Below are positions 31,210 through 40,623 of a stretch of DNA of 64,000 bases, piece after piece. Location: the NCBI GenBank assembly GCA_009911185.1, contig QXWW01000009.1, positions 62,001-126,000 of the forward strand, in the 5' to 3' direction. How positions within the stretch are numbered: position 1 is the stretch's first letter; each line of letters begins with the position of its first letter. Source of the DNA: Lachnospiraceae bacterium (GTDB taxonomy: Bacteria > Bacillota > Clostridia > Lachnospirales > Lachnospiraceae). The position numbers and the translations under genes were made by a program. Below the pieces are notes generated by a model, which saw only the letters and a program-made list of their open reading frames with translations, was not told the DNA's origin and searched no databases.

Positions 31210-32384
31210 TTCATTCCTTTCTCTTCCTGTACGAACTCAAACATCTGTTTCACCCGGATCTCATAAGAAAATAACTTTTGTACCTTTAAAAAACCCCGAT
31301 ACGCAATTTCTCTGCGTTCTCTTTCGTGTGACAGATAATACCGGGTCTTATCCAGCAGTTCCTCTTTGCCTGCATAGAGCACCAGATCTTTTCCATCCTC
31401 AAACTGCTCTGCAAGCTCCTGCTGGTAATTAGATAAAAGAAACCCGCCGGCCCCCATAATATCCAGCGCCCGCAGCGGTATTCCACTTTGAATAGACCTG
31501 AGCGTCATATTAAGATTAATTTTCGAGCGCCTGAACACCCCGGGCATCTGCTGATTATAGTCCACCGTGCCGCCGGCCTGCGCTCCCGGCACCAGGCTGC
31601 AGGGCGATGCGGTGTATATGGTGAGCCGGAAACTTTTAGAAAGGCTGTTCAGAAAAGAAATCCGTTCCTGGGAAGTGATTTTTTCGTTGAGCGCCGCAGC
31701 ATACAACTCCCGCTCGGAAACTGCATAAGCATCCGGCATATGCATGCCAAGACAGGCTTCCATGCGCTTAATCACATCGTCTGTCAAAAGCTCAGATACA
31801 AAATTATACCCATATACAAGCTGCTGAGCCTGCATGACGCCTTCCAGATATCCCTTTAGATATTCCGGTAAATAGTGTATTTTGTCATAGCGGTTATGCT
31901 CATACAGGCTTCCCACAAAACTGACATCTGTCTGCTCCCCTTCTTCCTCATATTCCGGCTGCGGTTTCCCAAGAACCTCACAGATTTTTCTGGTATTTAC
32001 TGCCAGTGGGAAATGATATAAATGCAAAATACCGAGAGATTGAAGATTCAAATACTGCACCCTGTCGAAGACAAATATATAGTTATATTCGCTTTTTGCC
32101 GCCGGAGAATACAAGGTCCAATGCGGACAGTCATAAATCCAGGAAATGTATTTTATCTGGTATTTCTCCGCCGTTTTTGCAATGACTGGAAAAAAGTTAA
32201 AAGAAAACATTGCGCTGCAGGCATACTTTTTCAGCACTTCTGATAGCTGCCGCGCAAACACTTCATCCGTTTCGTAGTCCTGAAAGGGGATATTACATTT
32301 CACCAGCTCATGCCCCAGCAGGACGAGCGTCTGCGCCATATCTTCGGTGGAATTTTCAAACCATGTATAATATAAAATTCTCAT
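31206..32384 (-). CDS. CgeB-like glycosyltransferase (DUF3880 type)
   Basis: 392 residues. The N-terminal half reads a GT-B-like Rossmann region (MRILYYTWFENSTEDMA, KYISWIYDCPHWTLYS) and the C-terminal half a donor site (SKINLNMTLRSIQSGIPLRA, DIMGAGGFLLSNYQQELAE) as in CgeB and related spore/flagellar glycosyltransferases. A GTG four codons earlier (32396) is possible; ATG 32384 is chosen because MRILYY is the usual family start. The stop overlaps the next gene's start, so the two are coupled. Confidence 0.8.
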   Translation of the reverse strand: MRILYYTWFENSTEDMAQTLVLLGHELVKCNIPFQDYETDEVFARQLSEVLKKYACSAMFSFNFFPVIAKTAEKYQIKYISWIYDCPHWTLYSPAAKSEYNYIFVFDRVQYLNLQSLGILHLYHFPLAVNTRKICEVLGKPQPEYEEEGEQTDVSFVGSLYEHNRYDKIHYLPEYLKGYLEGVMQAQQLVYGYNFVSELLTDDVIKRMEACLGMHMPDAYAVSERELYAAALNEKITSQERISFLNSLSKSFRLTIYTASPCSLVPGAQAGGTVDYNQQMPGVFRRSKINLNMTLRSIQSGIPLRALDIMGAGGFLLSNYQQELAEQFEDGKDLVLYAGKEELLDKTRYYLSHERERREIAYRGFLKVQKLFSYEIRVKQMFEFVQEEKGMK

Positions 32385-32410
32385 TTTTATTCTCACTTCT
32401 CTCTGTTGGC

Positions 32411-34057
32411 TTACGATAACCTCCTATGCCTTTCGTTCATCCGCAGAAATTGTTCCGCCCGGTTTGTCCATAAATGCTTGTTTACAGCTTTATGATACCC
32501 GTTCTCCGCAATCCGCTGCAAGCGTTCATGATCCTCCAGAAACCGTTTCACCCGGCCTGGAAGCCCGTTTAATTCCTGAAGGTCAAACAGGATCAAATCT
32601 TCCTGATCTGTAAATTCCTCTTTCAGCCTTCTGCTGCTGTCAGATAAAACCACGGACTTACAGAGCATACTGTTCAGCAAACGTTCTGTCAGTCCGTCTT
32701 TATGCCAGGACATAACGTTAAGAGAAATTTTCGACTGCCGCATAATTTGCAGGCTTTCCCTGATATTCACCTGCGTATGACGTTTGAGGCACGGATGCTG
32801 CGCAAAAGGCGCGTAATTCCAGGAGTCTCCATACACCTGCAGTTCTATCCCGGCATCCAAAAGCGCGCGTACAATTTTTTCCCGGTAATAACTCATAATG
32901 CATATAAATGTATAGCGCATTTGAAAAAACAGGTTTAAAAATTCATCCTCTTTCAGTTTCAGCCCACGTTCCTCAAGTATATGCGCCAGAGCTTCTTCTG
33001 CCGTTTCATTGGGACAACGGCGCATTCTTCTCATAGCATGGGCAGCTAAAAAGCGAAAAGAAGGAGCATAGGCGTACAGCTCCGGCAGAAGTCCGCGGTA
33101 ATTAATATAAGATCCAATAAAACTGACATCAAACGGTCTGGACGTCGACCAGGAAGAAACTGCTGTTTCCTGCAAAAGCATACCCGCGGGCGGAAAATAA
33201 ATGCAGTCTTTTATCCTCTTATAATAACGTTTGGCAAACGCAAGGTAGTTACGGTCATGAGATAACATATAATAACACTGCGGACCGTGTTCCATATGCT
33301 TTTTCATCATCACGGGGTGGTCGAATATGACATTATATTTTGGCCCGGTGATCAGGTCATGCAGATTTGTCCTCCCATCCCCCATCATAATAGAAAAAGC
33401 ATAGGTCTGCATACCAATCACCGCCTTAAAGCGGCGGCCGATATACCTGTCCAATGCCTGGTGTCCTTCTTTTTCCAAATCAAAAACTTCAACGATCTGT
33501 CTGCTCTTCTGTAAAGCTTTCACCAATTCATCCGCAAATTGATTCAGGGTATTATAGCAGACATCCGCCTGGCGGTAAACCAAAATGGGAGCAGTATCAT
33601 CCTCTATTTCATAGTATTCCCCGTCATGGGAAATCATTTTTTCCAGCCAGGCCAAAGCCGCCTGTGGTTCGGGCAGCCGGGAGGCCGTAGTAAGAAGATT
33701 TTCCATGACCATATCAAAATATCCGGATGAAAGAAGCTCTTTTTGATATCTCGCCGCAACATAAACGTCTGTGCGGTAATTCTCCCAATCCGCAGCCTTG
33801 GAACAATCCTCCCTGTCCCCGGCAGAAGAAGCGACACCTATCGCCCGCATCGGATATATACGGATGGCGCGCAGCAGAAATTCATAAGTCCGCTTGGCTG
33901 TGAGTTTACGGTTAATATCCCCGGCCCGCACAAAGCATGTTGGGGGATATTCCATCCTTCCCTCCGCCCAGCGTTCGTCCAGCAAAAGCTCCAAAAAGCT
34001 TACCTTTTGCTCTTCTCCTTCCGGCAGACGCACCGTATAACAGATGATCTCTTCCAT
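32411..34057 (-). CDS. CgeB-like glycosyltransferase, second paralogue
   Basis: 548 residues. The first 170 or so residues are unique to it and may be a recognition region. Thereafter it matches the CgeB-type GT-B fold: FKAVIGMQTYAFSIM, NVIFDHPVMMKKHMEHGP, then KISLNVMSWHKDGLTERLLN and SMLCKSVVLSDSS. It shares these elements with the 784-residue gene at 34726, so the two arose by duplication. CAAGGAGGATTTTT precedes the ATG at 34057; the longer in-frame start has no such site. Confidence 0.8.
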   Translation of the reverse strand: MEEIICYTVRLPEGEEQKVSFLELLLDERWAEGRMEYPPTCFVRAGDINRKLTAKRTYEFLLRAIRIYPMRAIGVASSAGDREDCSKAADWENYRTDVYVAARYQKELLSSGYFDMVMENLLTTASRLPEPQAALAWLEKMISHDGEYYEIEDDTAPILVYRQADVCYNTLNQFADELVKALQKSRQIVEVFDLEKEGHQALDRYIGRRFKAVIGMQTYAFSIMMGDGRTNLHDLITGPKYNVIFDHPVMMKKHMEHGPQCYYMLSHDRNYLAFAKRYYKRIKDCIYFPPAGMLLQETAVSSWSTSRPFDVSFIGSYINYRGLLPELYAYAPSFRFLAAHAMRRMRRCPNETAEEALAHILEERGLKLKEDEFLNLFFQMRYTFICIMSYYREKIVRALLDAGIELQVYGDSWNYAPFAQHPCLKRHTQVNIRESLQIMRQSKISLNVMSWHKDGLTERLLNSMLCKSVVLSDSSRRLKEEFTDQEDLILFDLQELNGLPGRVKRFLEDHERLQRIAENGYHKAVNKHLWTNRAEQFLRMNERHRRLS

Positions 34058-34183
34058 AAAAATCCTCCTTGGGAAATGTAAAAAACAACACCGCAAATTA
34101 TAAAAATGTTCCAGAACTGCTTCCGCTTATAGGCGAATACAATTCTGAAACATCTGAAGCCATCTTCAAATAAATTCCCCACG

Positions 34184-34549
34184 CTATGCTAATGCTTTCT
34201 CAACACAACCTCCCAGCGCTTTCGCAAAAGGAAGGAGCTCCTCCTCAATTACCTGAGCCAGTTTCTCATCCATCTTGGACACATAGGCGTCGTTGATATG
34301 AGCGATTATGTCATTCAGCTTACTCTTAGAAATCTGTTCTTCCTTCTCATTCAACAGCGACAGGGTTCCATTAATTACCTGAAGCTCCCAGTTGACTCCG
34401 CGGAAAATGTGATCTACATATTCCTGGGTATCTTCCTTCTTTTCTCCCTTTAATTCCGGGATAATCTCATTTAATGCCTTACAAATCTTTGGATTATAAT
34501 CCTTTAACGCCTCCAAAGCCTCTACCTGCTCTTTACGATTATCTTCCAT
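34184..34549 (-). CDS. Small acidic helical protein in the glycosylation island
   Basis: 121 residues, nearly all helix, without membrane segments. It contains VNWELQVINGTLSLLNEKEE and AHINDAYVSKMDEKLAQVIE. I recall a similar helical module at the C-termini of some Clostridial flagellar glycosylation proteins, but this is a memory of pattern, not a firm family call. It could be a chaperone or adaptor for flagellin or for the neighbouring transferases. AAAGGACGAG precedes the ATG. Confidence 0.6.
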   Translation of the reverse strand: MEDNRKEQVEALEALKDYNPKICKALNEIIPELKGEKKEDTQEYVDHIFRGVNWELQVINGTLSLLNEKEEQISKSKLNDIIAHINDAYVSKMDEKLAQVIEEELLPFAKALGGCVEKALA

Positions 34550-34587
34550 GATACTCTCGTCCTTTCTTATAAAATACTCTGATATAT

Positions 34588-34615
34588 ATATCGTAAAAAA
34601 TACCGCTTAACCTTA
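34588..34615 (-). promoter_or_regulatory. Possible sigma-D-like promoter before the helical protein
   Basis: TAAG, 16 bases, TACGATAT on the minus strand, 39 bases before the start at 34549. The spacer is one base longer than consensus and the region is AT-rich, so support is weak. The rest of the 34550-34725 gap shows nothing else. Confidence 0.35.
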
Positions 34616-34725
34616 GCTTGTTTTATATTTTTGTAAGCGGCTTATCCTCACTTCTCACTTTACTCCGCAGCATGTCTGAAAAATACTTTGGACAGACATT
34701 TGCTGAAAATTACGAGAATGAATCT

Positions 34726-37080
34726 TCAAACGCATTCCAGCCCCTGGCAGTCCTGCGTTCTGCCCGCTGTTTTGTATATTTCATAAACCGTCTGCAGGGC
34801 AAGGGAAGGATCGGCAATCGCTCCCGGCTCCGCATTCAGCAGCATCACCTTCACCATGACCCAGGATACCCGCCGCTCCAAAATATAATCAATATCTTCC
34901 TGATTTCCTTCTCCTCTGGAAAAACGGCACAGGCATTCCATCACTTTCCGGAAATGTCTTATCCATTCCATCAGATCCCAGGAATTATGGGATAAACCGC
35001 AAATATCGCGCTGCTGCTCTTCTTCGGCGATATATAAAAGCAGTTCGATAACTGGAACTTCCCCTCTGATGTCGGACAACTCCAGACGTACGTCCGGGCG
35101 CACCTTTAAATATTCATAAAACATCTCTCTGGCCTGCGTAACCTGCCGCAGTTTCACAAGCTGGCTCATGGCAAGTTTCAGTTCCATGGTCTCAGCCTTC
35201 TCCGAGGTAATCCCGACATTTCCCTCATAAACCTTCAAGCCATTTTTCTCCACCCATATCTTTACCATCTGCTCCGAAAGAAACCCAAACACGCGCTGAT
35301 TATACAGATCATAGGAATCGACATTGATACGCTTTTCCACTTCAAAGAGAATATCGAACAGCCATGCCGCATATTCCTGAAATAACTTACGCGGAGCCAC
35401 CATCAGATTTCCGTAATAATACGTATTTCCTTCTATCGCTTTCTTAAAATATGGCTCATATTCGGGGTATTTTTCTTTTATTACATCCCCTACGGTCAAC
35501 AGGTCGCGGGCATTATGCGCCTCTGCAAAATAATCCAGATAGGCGGCGTCCGCCTGAATTTTATCAGATACAATAATGTCATAATCTTTTAAAATCTCTT
35601 CGTATTCCTGCCGGCTTAAGAGCTTCCGTTGTTCATTGAGGAAGAAACGGCGGTAATGGCAGATTCCAACCACATCTGCAGAATCCTCATTTTTCCATAC
35701 CCAGTAAACCCCGGTAAGCTCGCCATAATAATGATTCCAGCGGGAAATGGAATCTCCCGTGTCGTCTCCAAGATAACCCAGATCTTCCGCGCCTGCCCTG
35801 CCCACATGGAGCGGAATATATATATCGTCTTCCGGCTCGCTGAACTTCCTATGAGTCATTGTAAATATTTTAATTTTCATTGATTCCTCCGTTTTTACAC
35901 TGTTTGCTCTGTCTTTCGGCGCACAGCTCCGTTCTATTATCTCTGCAAGCTGGCATGCCCGATGCTGCCAGGTCTGAGTATCTTTGGCGTACTCATAACC
36001 TCTTTGGGCAATTTTTTTCAGCTCCTGCGGCTCCTGCAGATACTTCCTTATCTTTTGCGGCAGCTCCTGCAGACGCTCCAGAGAGTACAGCAGCGCCTCC
36101 CTGCCGTCTATCAGGGTACGGTCTATATATGCGCTGCCATCTGTCAGGCACACGCTCCCATTGAGCATCGCAGAATATACTCTGTCGTGTACCCCGGATT
36201 TAAACCAGGGCATAACATTCAGTACAATCCTGGCGTCTGCCATCAAAGGTATCGTTTCATCAAAGGGAATCCGGTCATGAAGAATCAGATTCTCCTGCCT
36301 GCAATCCAGATATTGCCAGCCCTCCCCGTAAATATGGACTTTTACCCCCTGGTTAGCAAGGGTTCTGATTACTTCGGCACGGGCGCGGCTTCTGAGCATC
36401 CCGTCCATATCCTGAAACAGACGGATCGTATCGCGCAGATCTTCTTCTGGCAGCACAAGCCCTTTTTTCTTCAGACAAAATTCCATTCCCTGTTCCAATG
36501 TCAGAGAAGTTTGGCCGCATAGCAGCTCATAACATTCCAGCCATATCTGCCGCAGCCCTTCTCCCAGTCCGCGGATATGATATTCCACATTATCATCAAT
36601 CAGATATGCACCGGTAAACAAAAGATCCATGGAGCGTTCTTCAAAAGGTATCTCTGGCCCCTGACTGCGGATTCCTCCAAGAGGAAGAAAAAAACTGCGC
36701 ACTTTGCCCGCATAAAAACGCTGGATAAATTTCTGGTGATACTCGTCCACACACAAAAAGGTCAGACGCCGGACGGGAAACATGAGCGCCGCATGATAAT
36801 ACATTGGATGGTCTACAATAAAGTCATAGCAATCCACATCCAGTTCATTCCAGATACTTGCCCTGCGTTCTGTGAGGAGGTTTAAACCTGCATGATTAAA
36901 AAACAGCGCCGCCGTCCCGCCAGGTTCGGCAAATCTATTAATCTTTTCTCTGGTCTCAGATTCGTTCGCCATATTCGCTTTCAACACCTGCCAGCCCTGC
37001 TCTTCAAATCCCTCCGCCATCAGATCTGCAAACGTTTTCAGAGAATCTGTCTCTGACTCAAAAATTATTATTTTATTCAT
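34726..37080 (-). CDS. Bifunctional glycosyltransferase: CgeB-like plus DUF4422
   Basis: 784 residues. Residues 1-385 are CgeB-like (CYDFIVDHPMYYHAALM, RIVLNVMPWFKSGVHDRVYS, SAMLNGSVCLTDGSAYIDRT). From about 400 a DUF4422 domain follows (KIKIFTMTHRKFSEPEDDIY, VVGICHYRRFFLNEQ, GNTYYYGNLMVAPRKLFQEY). DUF4422 domains are glycosyltransferase-like and found in capsule and O-antigen loci. Residues after about 665 are helical with no match I recognise. A two-domain enzyme could add two sugars in sequence. GATGAGGTTGTT precedes the ATG. Confidence 0.85.
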   Translation of the reverse strand: MNKIIIFESETDSLKTFADLMAEGFEEQGWQVLKANMANESETREKINRFAEPGGTAALFFNHAGLNLLTERRASIWNELDVDCYDFIVDHPMYYHAALMFPVRRLTFLCVDEYHQKFIQRFYAGKVRSFFLPLGGIRSQGPEIPFEERSMDLLFTGAYLIDDNVEYHIRGLGEGLRQIWLECYELLCGQTSLTLEQGMEFCLKKKGLVLPEEDLRDTIRLFQDMDGMLRSRARAEVIRTLANQGVKVHIYGEGWQYLDCRQENLILHDRIPFDETIPLMADARIVLNVMPWFKSGVHDRVYSAMLNGSVCLTDGSAYIDRTLIDGREALLYSLERLQELPQKIRKYLQEPQELKKIAQRGYEYAKDTQTWQHRACQLAEIIERSCAPKDRANSVKTEESMKIKIFTMTHRKFSEPEDDIYIPLHVGRAGAEDLGYLGDDTGDSISRWNHYYGELTGVYWVWKNEDSADVVGICHYRRFFLNEQRKLLSRQEYEEILKDYDIIVSDKIQADAAYLDYFAEAHNARDLLTVGDVIKEKYPEYEPYFKKAIEGNTYYYGNLMVAPRKLFQEYAAWLFDILFEVEKRINVDSYDLYNQRVFGFLSEQMVKIWVEKNGLKVYEGNVGITSEKAETMELKLAMSQLVKLRQVTQAREMFYEYLKVRPDVRLELSDIRGEVPVIELLLYIAEEEQQRDICGLSHNSWDLMEWIRHFRKVMECLCRFSRGEGNQEDIDYILERRVSWVMVKVMLLNAEPGAIADPSLALQTVYEIYKTAGRTQDCQGLECV

Positions 37081-37087
37081 AACAACC

Positions 37088-37759
37088 TCATCTGTTTTCT
37101 AATGTGCCAGACTCCTTAAAATCATTTTTTACCCAAGCCAAAGCCCGTTCATAATCATTTACGGTATCAATTTCACGGGTACGAAGTTTCAGAAACGGAA
37201 CTGGCAAATACGGTTCAACCAATTGAAATACATGCCCTGTCCCCTCCTGCATTTTGCAGCTTTTCATCTGTGTAATCCCGTTCCATTCATATACGCCCCT
37301 TGTTTTCGAAAAAGAACGCACAAACTCGTTCTCCCCCTCTTTATAAGTCTGCAGCAGCCATGGATCATCTGTCACAGGCTCGCCCCCACTTACAAATTCA
37401 TGGTCGCATGCAAGGATTTTTTCCATATCCTTTGGATGTACCAGCAAATCACCGTCTAAAGACAGTATAAATCTGCCGGCATACTTTGCGGCCAGAGCAA
37501 CGCTGGCCCCCGTTCCCGTCTCCCGGTATTGGTGGTTAAACACAAACAAGATGTCATTCCGGTATTTTCGCACAGTCTCAATGACCGCCTCCGCCTGATA
37601 CCCTACAACAACCCGGACATCACTTTCCTGATCCAGCATTTCCAAATGCCTGATAATCAGAGGTCTTCCATCAATTTCCAGCAACGCCTTAGTGGTCCCA
37701 AGCCCCAGCCTGTTACCCATACCGGCGCAGCTTATGATTACCGTCCTCGAAACTGCCAT
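37088..37759 (-). CDS. Sugar-phosphate / choline-type nucleotidyltransferase
   Basis: 223 residues. A GT-A type NTP-transferase fold with the modified P-loop SCAGMGNRLGLGTTKALLEI, then LSLDGDLLVHPKDMEKI carrying the metal-binding DGD. It resembles LicC/MobA-type cytidylyl- or uridylyltransferases that activate phosphorylated small molecules. Start chosen at 37759 (MAVSRTVIIS) with GGAGGTAGTC upstream; the longer frame reads into the preceding gene. It lies 11 bases after the HAD gene. Substrate unknown. Confidence 0.8.
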   Translation of the reverse strand: MAVSRTVIISCAGMGNRLGLGTTKALLEIDGRPLIIRHLEMLDQESDVRVVVGYQAEAVIETVRKYRNDILFVFNHQYRETGTGASVALAAKYAGRFILSLDGDLLVHPKDMEKILACDHEFVSGGEPVTDDPWLLQTYKEGENEFVRSFSKTRGVYEWNGITQMKSCKMQEGTGHVFQLVEPYLPVPFLKLRTREIDTVNDYERALAWVKNDFKESGTLENR

Positions 37760-37770
37760 CTGACTACCTC

Positions 37771-38373
37771 CTACAAAAGCCTTTCCAGAAATTCTACCAG
37801 TTTGTCTTCCTGATAAACCGCATGGCTGGCACATGCCAAAACTGCCGGCGCAACCTTATGCACGCCGCCGTACCCAATTCCAATCTCTGCTGCCTGAATC
37901 ATCTCTGCATCATGATTCCCATCTCCTACAGCCACACAAGGAAAACCGATCTTGTTTTGGACTGCATTTTTATCCACAATGCTTAATATCTCCCGCATAT
38001 ATCCGTCTTTTACAGAAGCCTGAGAACAAAATATATGATGTTCTATATCTTGTTTTTTTATAAGCTCTTCCACCCATATATCCAGATGAGCGGTCGCAAT
38101 ATAACACCTCTGCCGATGGGTTCTGATAAACTCTGCCAGCCTTTCGTTCACCGGCACGTCGGCCACCAGCCTGCGCACCTCACTTACCGGAACTTGTCTT
38201 AACAGCTCCACTCTCTGCAAAAAACTCTGCTGAAAGGGAAGCTCTCCTCGTTCCGTGCGTTCCGTCAGGGAACACATCTGTTCATATACGCCCAGCTTCC
38301 TGGAAATGGCAGGTAAGATTTCCTGCCTGGTTATCGTGGCATCCAGATCAAATAAAAACGCATATCCGCTCAT
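37771..38373 (-). CDS. HAD-family phosphatase (SerB-like)
   Basis: 200 residues. Motif I FDLDATIT carries the nucleophile D and general acid D; motif II is IATAH; motif IV is AVGDGNHDAEM. The cap insertion is small and helical, as in phosphoserine phosphatase-like HADs. It likely removes phosphate from a small metabolite used by the adjacent nucleotidyltransferase or released in the sugar pathway. GGGAGGAAAC precedes the ATG. Confidence 0.85.
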   Translation of the reverse strand: MSGYAFLFDLDATITRQEILPAISRKLGVYEQMCSLTERTERGELPFQQSFLQRVELLRQVPVSEVRRLVADVPVNERLAEFIRTHRQRCYIATAHLDIWVEELIKKQDIEHHIFCSQASVKDGYMREILSIVDKNAVQNKIGFPCVAVGDGNHDAEMIQAAEIGIGYGGVHKVAPAVLACASHAVYQEDKLVEFLERLL

Positions 38374-38404
38374 GTTTCCTCCCTGTTTTGACCGCAGACA
38401 AAGT

Positions 38405-39142
38405 TTATCTTTCCAGTATATAAAAGTACTGCGCTGTTTCCCTGCGGTTATTTAAGGTGTCCTCCTCGAACAGGAAGCCTTCCCGACGTATCGCAAATCC
38501 TTTGCTAATCAGGGTCTTATCCAGAAAACCTTCAAGCTCCCGGCGTGTCCTGTAGATGGCGTTATAATGATCTTTCAGCTCCTCTGAAAAGAAATCTTTG
38601 AGCGTAAGCCTTTCCTGAATCCCTATTGGTTCCCGTATACAGATTACGGAATGCGGCTCGCTGCTTCTCTCCGCCTGGTTCAGGACGCTTCTTACTTCTT
38701 TGTCATTCAAATATATGAGGATTCCCACCAACAAGATTCTGTTATACCGGCCTTTTCCATTATCTTTCAATGTTTGCTCCAGTTCCTCGGCCGCTCCCTC
38801 CAAAAAGGAAAAATGTTCCCTGGTATTTCTCTGGTTTGCAATCGTAATCAGTTCTTTGCTAAAATCCAGTCCACAATACTCTTTTATGTCTTCTGGAAAC
38901 GCATCCGCCCACCTTCCGACGCCGCAGGCTACATCCAACACTTTCGACGCCGCGTCTAATTTTAATAAGGGACAAAGCTTTTCCATTTCTTTTCGGTTTC
39001 TTTCCCGCACCAGATTTTCATTGTTATCCTGGTACATAGTTACGGCGTACGGGTTATCTCCGGAAAATTTTTCTGCACGCCTTTTAAAAAACCGTCTTGT
39101 CTCTTTATAATCAATATCTGTTATTTTCTCCGCTATACGCAT
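38405..39142 (-). CDS. SAM-dependent methyltransferase
   Basis: 245 residues. Class I methyltransferase fold with motif I VLDVACGVGRWADAF, acidic loop EYCGLDFSKELI and motif IV RILLVGILIYLN. The N-terminal FFKRRAEKFSGDNPYAVTMY is typical of methyltransferases in polysaccharide or glycan clusters. It could O-methylate a sugar or an acyl group of the surface glycan. It sits between the HAD and CDP-glycerol transferase-like genes with short spacers. Confidence 0.85.
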   Translation of the reverse strand: MRIAEKITDIDYKETRRFFKRRAEKFSGDNPYAVTMYQDNNENLVRERNRKEMEKLCPLLKLDAASKVLDVACGVGRWADAFPEDIKEYCGLDFSKELITIANQRNTREHFSFLEGAAEELEQTLKDNGKGRYNRILLVGILIYLNDKEVRSVLNQAERSSEPHSVICIREPIGIQERLTLKDFFSEELKDHYNAIYRTRRELEGFLDKTLISKGFAIRREGFLFEEDTLNNRRETAQYFYILER

Positions 39143-39157
39143 AATGCCTCCCGGATA

Positions 39158-40606
39158 TCATCCTTCTGCCAGTTTCAATATATCTTTCACAATAAAATCG
39201 GCGGCAGGACAGCCGTTTTTTCCCGTATAATCCAGTATTTCGCCAAACGTCGCGCGCCGCCTCCCTGCCATGTTGTCCTCCCCCTTAAGAATCACATGCT
39301 TTATAAACTGCTCAATCCCTGTATAGTCTTCCCCTTTTGCATGGTAATAACTGGAGACCAGCCGTTCCCCCAAAGCATTAAACGCCTGCTCCTCTCTTGT
39401 AAGAAACAACAGCGGTTTATCCACATACATGTATTCCCCTAAAAAAGAAGCTGAGTCCATAATCATGCCGTCTGAGGTCGCAAAAATATCGAGATAATTA
39501 CCTTCCTCCACTACTCTGGCATTCGGCAGAGCTTCCCACTGTCTCAAATACGCCTCATACTCTTCAGGAGAATGGAAGAAATGAGACTCGCACGCTTTCC
39601 ATCTCAGATTCGGATGCGGCTTAAAAATAAAAGAAATCTGATCCTGGTATTTCTGTGCCAAATATAGCCAAAACCAGGCATTTTTCTCAAACGTAGCATA
39701 TTTTACAACCGCAGTCTCTTCCAGAGAATGATGCGGTGCGATAATCAGGCGCTTTGGCTTTTCACACCCGCTTTCCCGGGGAAACTTCCAGATATTGCGC
39801 AATTCGTCCTCTGTATAGCTTCTATTCTTCTGAAAAAAATCCATCTTCACATAACCGCAATAACTTACATTTTTGCCATGCAGCAATTCATATTGCTGAT
39901 AGCCCGTCAGATTTAGCTCAGAATCCGCATATAGTTTCCACTGCAGATTGACAAATTCCTTATTATAGACATATTTCCTCGCATAATCCCGCTCGGCATT
40001 ATCCGCCACGTAAACCCCATATGGTATATAGCAGTTCAATATGCGAAGCGGAAAATTATCTATCCAAAACGGCTCCGGCAGAGAATGATACCAGGGGGTA
40101 GAATGTATGACGATATCCGGCAGGCCCCCGACAGTTTCCCATCCCTGACAGACGTCATGCTTTGCATCATAGATGCGCCGGATATCATAACCATTCTGCT
40201 CAAAAAAGCTCCATGTCTCCTCTTCTGTCCTCCGTCTGCTGTCTCTCGTCCTGTCCATTAAGGGGCAGACAACGACGTAACATTCCAGCCGTTCATCTCT
40301 GTCAAGCATCCGATAAATAGAATCCGACGCCCATTCCGCAGCCGAAATCGACAAAAAAGCAATCTTTACCTTCTCTCCTTTTTCCATCTTACTTTTGACA
40401 TGGTATCTCCCAAAGGATATCATCCTGTCATAGAACTGCTCGTACAGTTTATCGCCATGTTCCAGCGCCCGGGCAACATAGAATAACGCCGTCAAATGTC
40501 CATAAACATAATCCTGCGGCGGATTGGCAACGTCCGAAAACACTCCTTTGTCTATTCCATCCATTAATTCTTCCGCCCGTTTCACATATAAATCCTGCGT
40601 GTTCAT
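39158..40606 (-). CDS. CDP-glycerol glycerophosphotransferase-like (TagB/TagF family) enzyme
   Basis: 482 residues. The donor half carries the family hallmarks IIAPHHSL, ISFIFKPHPNLRW and DIFATSDGMIMDSASFLGEY, matching the TagF/TagB GT-B fold that transfers polyol phosphates from CDP-activated donors. The N-terminal 90 residues are extra. A TagD-like cytidylyltransferase is encoded 2 kb upstream in the same direction, so a polyol-phosphate may be activated and transferred within this island. CAGGGAGATAAACT precedes the ATG. Confidence 0.8.
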   Translation of the reverse strand: MNTQDLYVKRAEELMDGIDKGVFSDVANPPQDYVYGHLTALFYVARALEHGDKLYEQFYDRMISFGRYHVKSKMEKGEKVKIAFLSISAAEWASDSIYRMLDRDERLECYVVVCPLMDRTRDSRRRTEEETWSFFEQNGYDIRRIYDAKHDVCQGWETVGGLPDIVIHSTPWYHSLPEPFWIDNFPLRILNCYIPYGVYVADNAERDYARKYVYNKEFVNLQWKLYADSELNLTGYQQYELLHGKNVSYCGYVKMDFFQKNRSYTEDELRNIWKFPRESGCEKPKRLIIAPHHSLEETAVVKYATFEKNAWFWLYLAQKYQDQISFIFKPHPNLRWKACESHFFHSPEEYEAYLRQWEALPNARVVEEGNYLDIFATSDGMIMDSASFLGEYMYVDKPLLFLTREEQAFNALGERLVSSYYHAKGEDYTGIEQFIKHVILKGEDNMAGRRRATFGEILDYTGKNGCPAADFIVKDILKLAEG

Positions 40607-40623
40607 AGTTTATCTCCCTGTAA

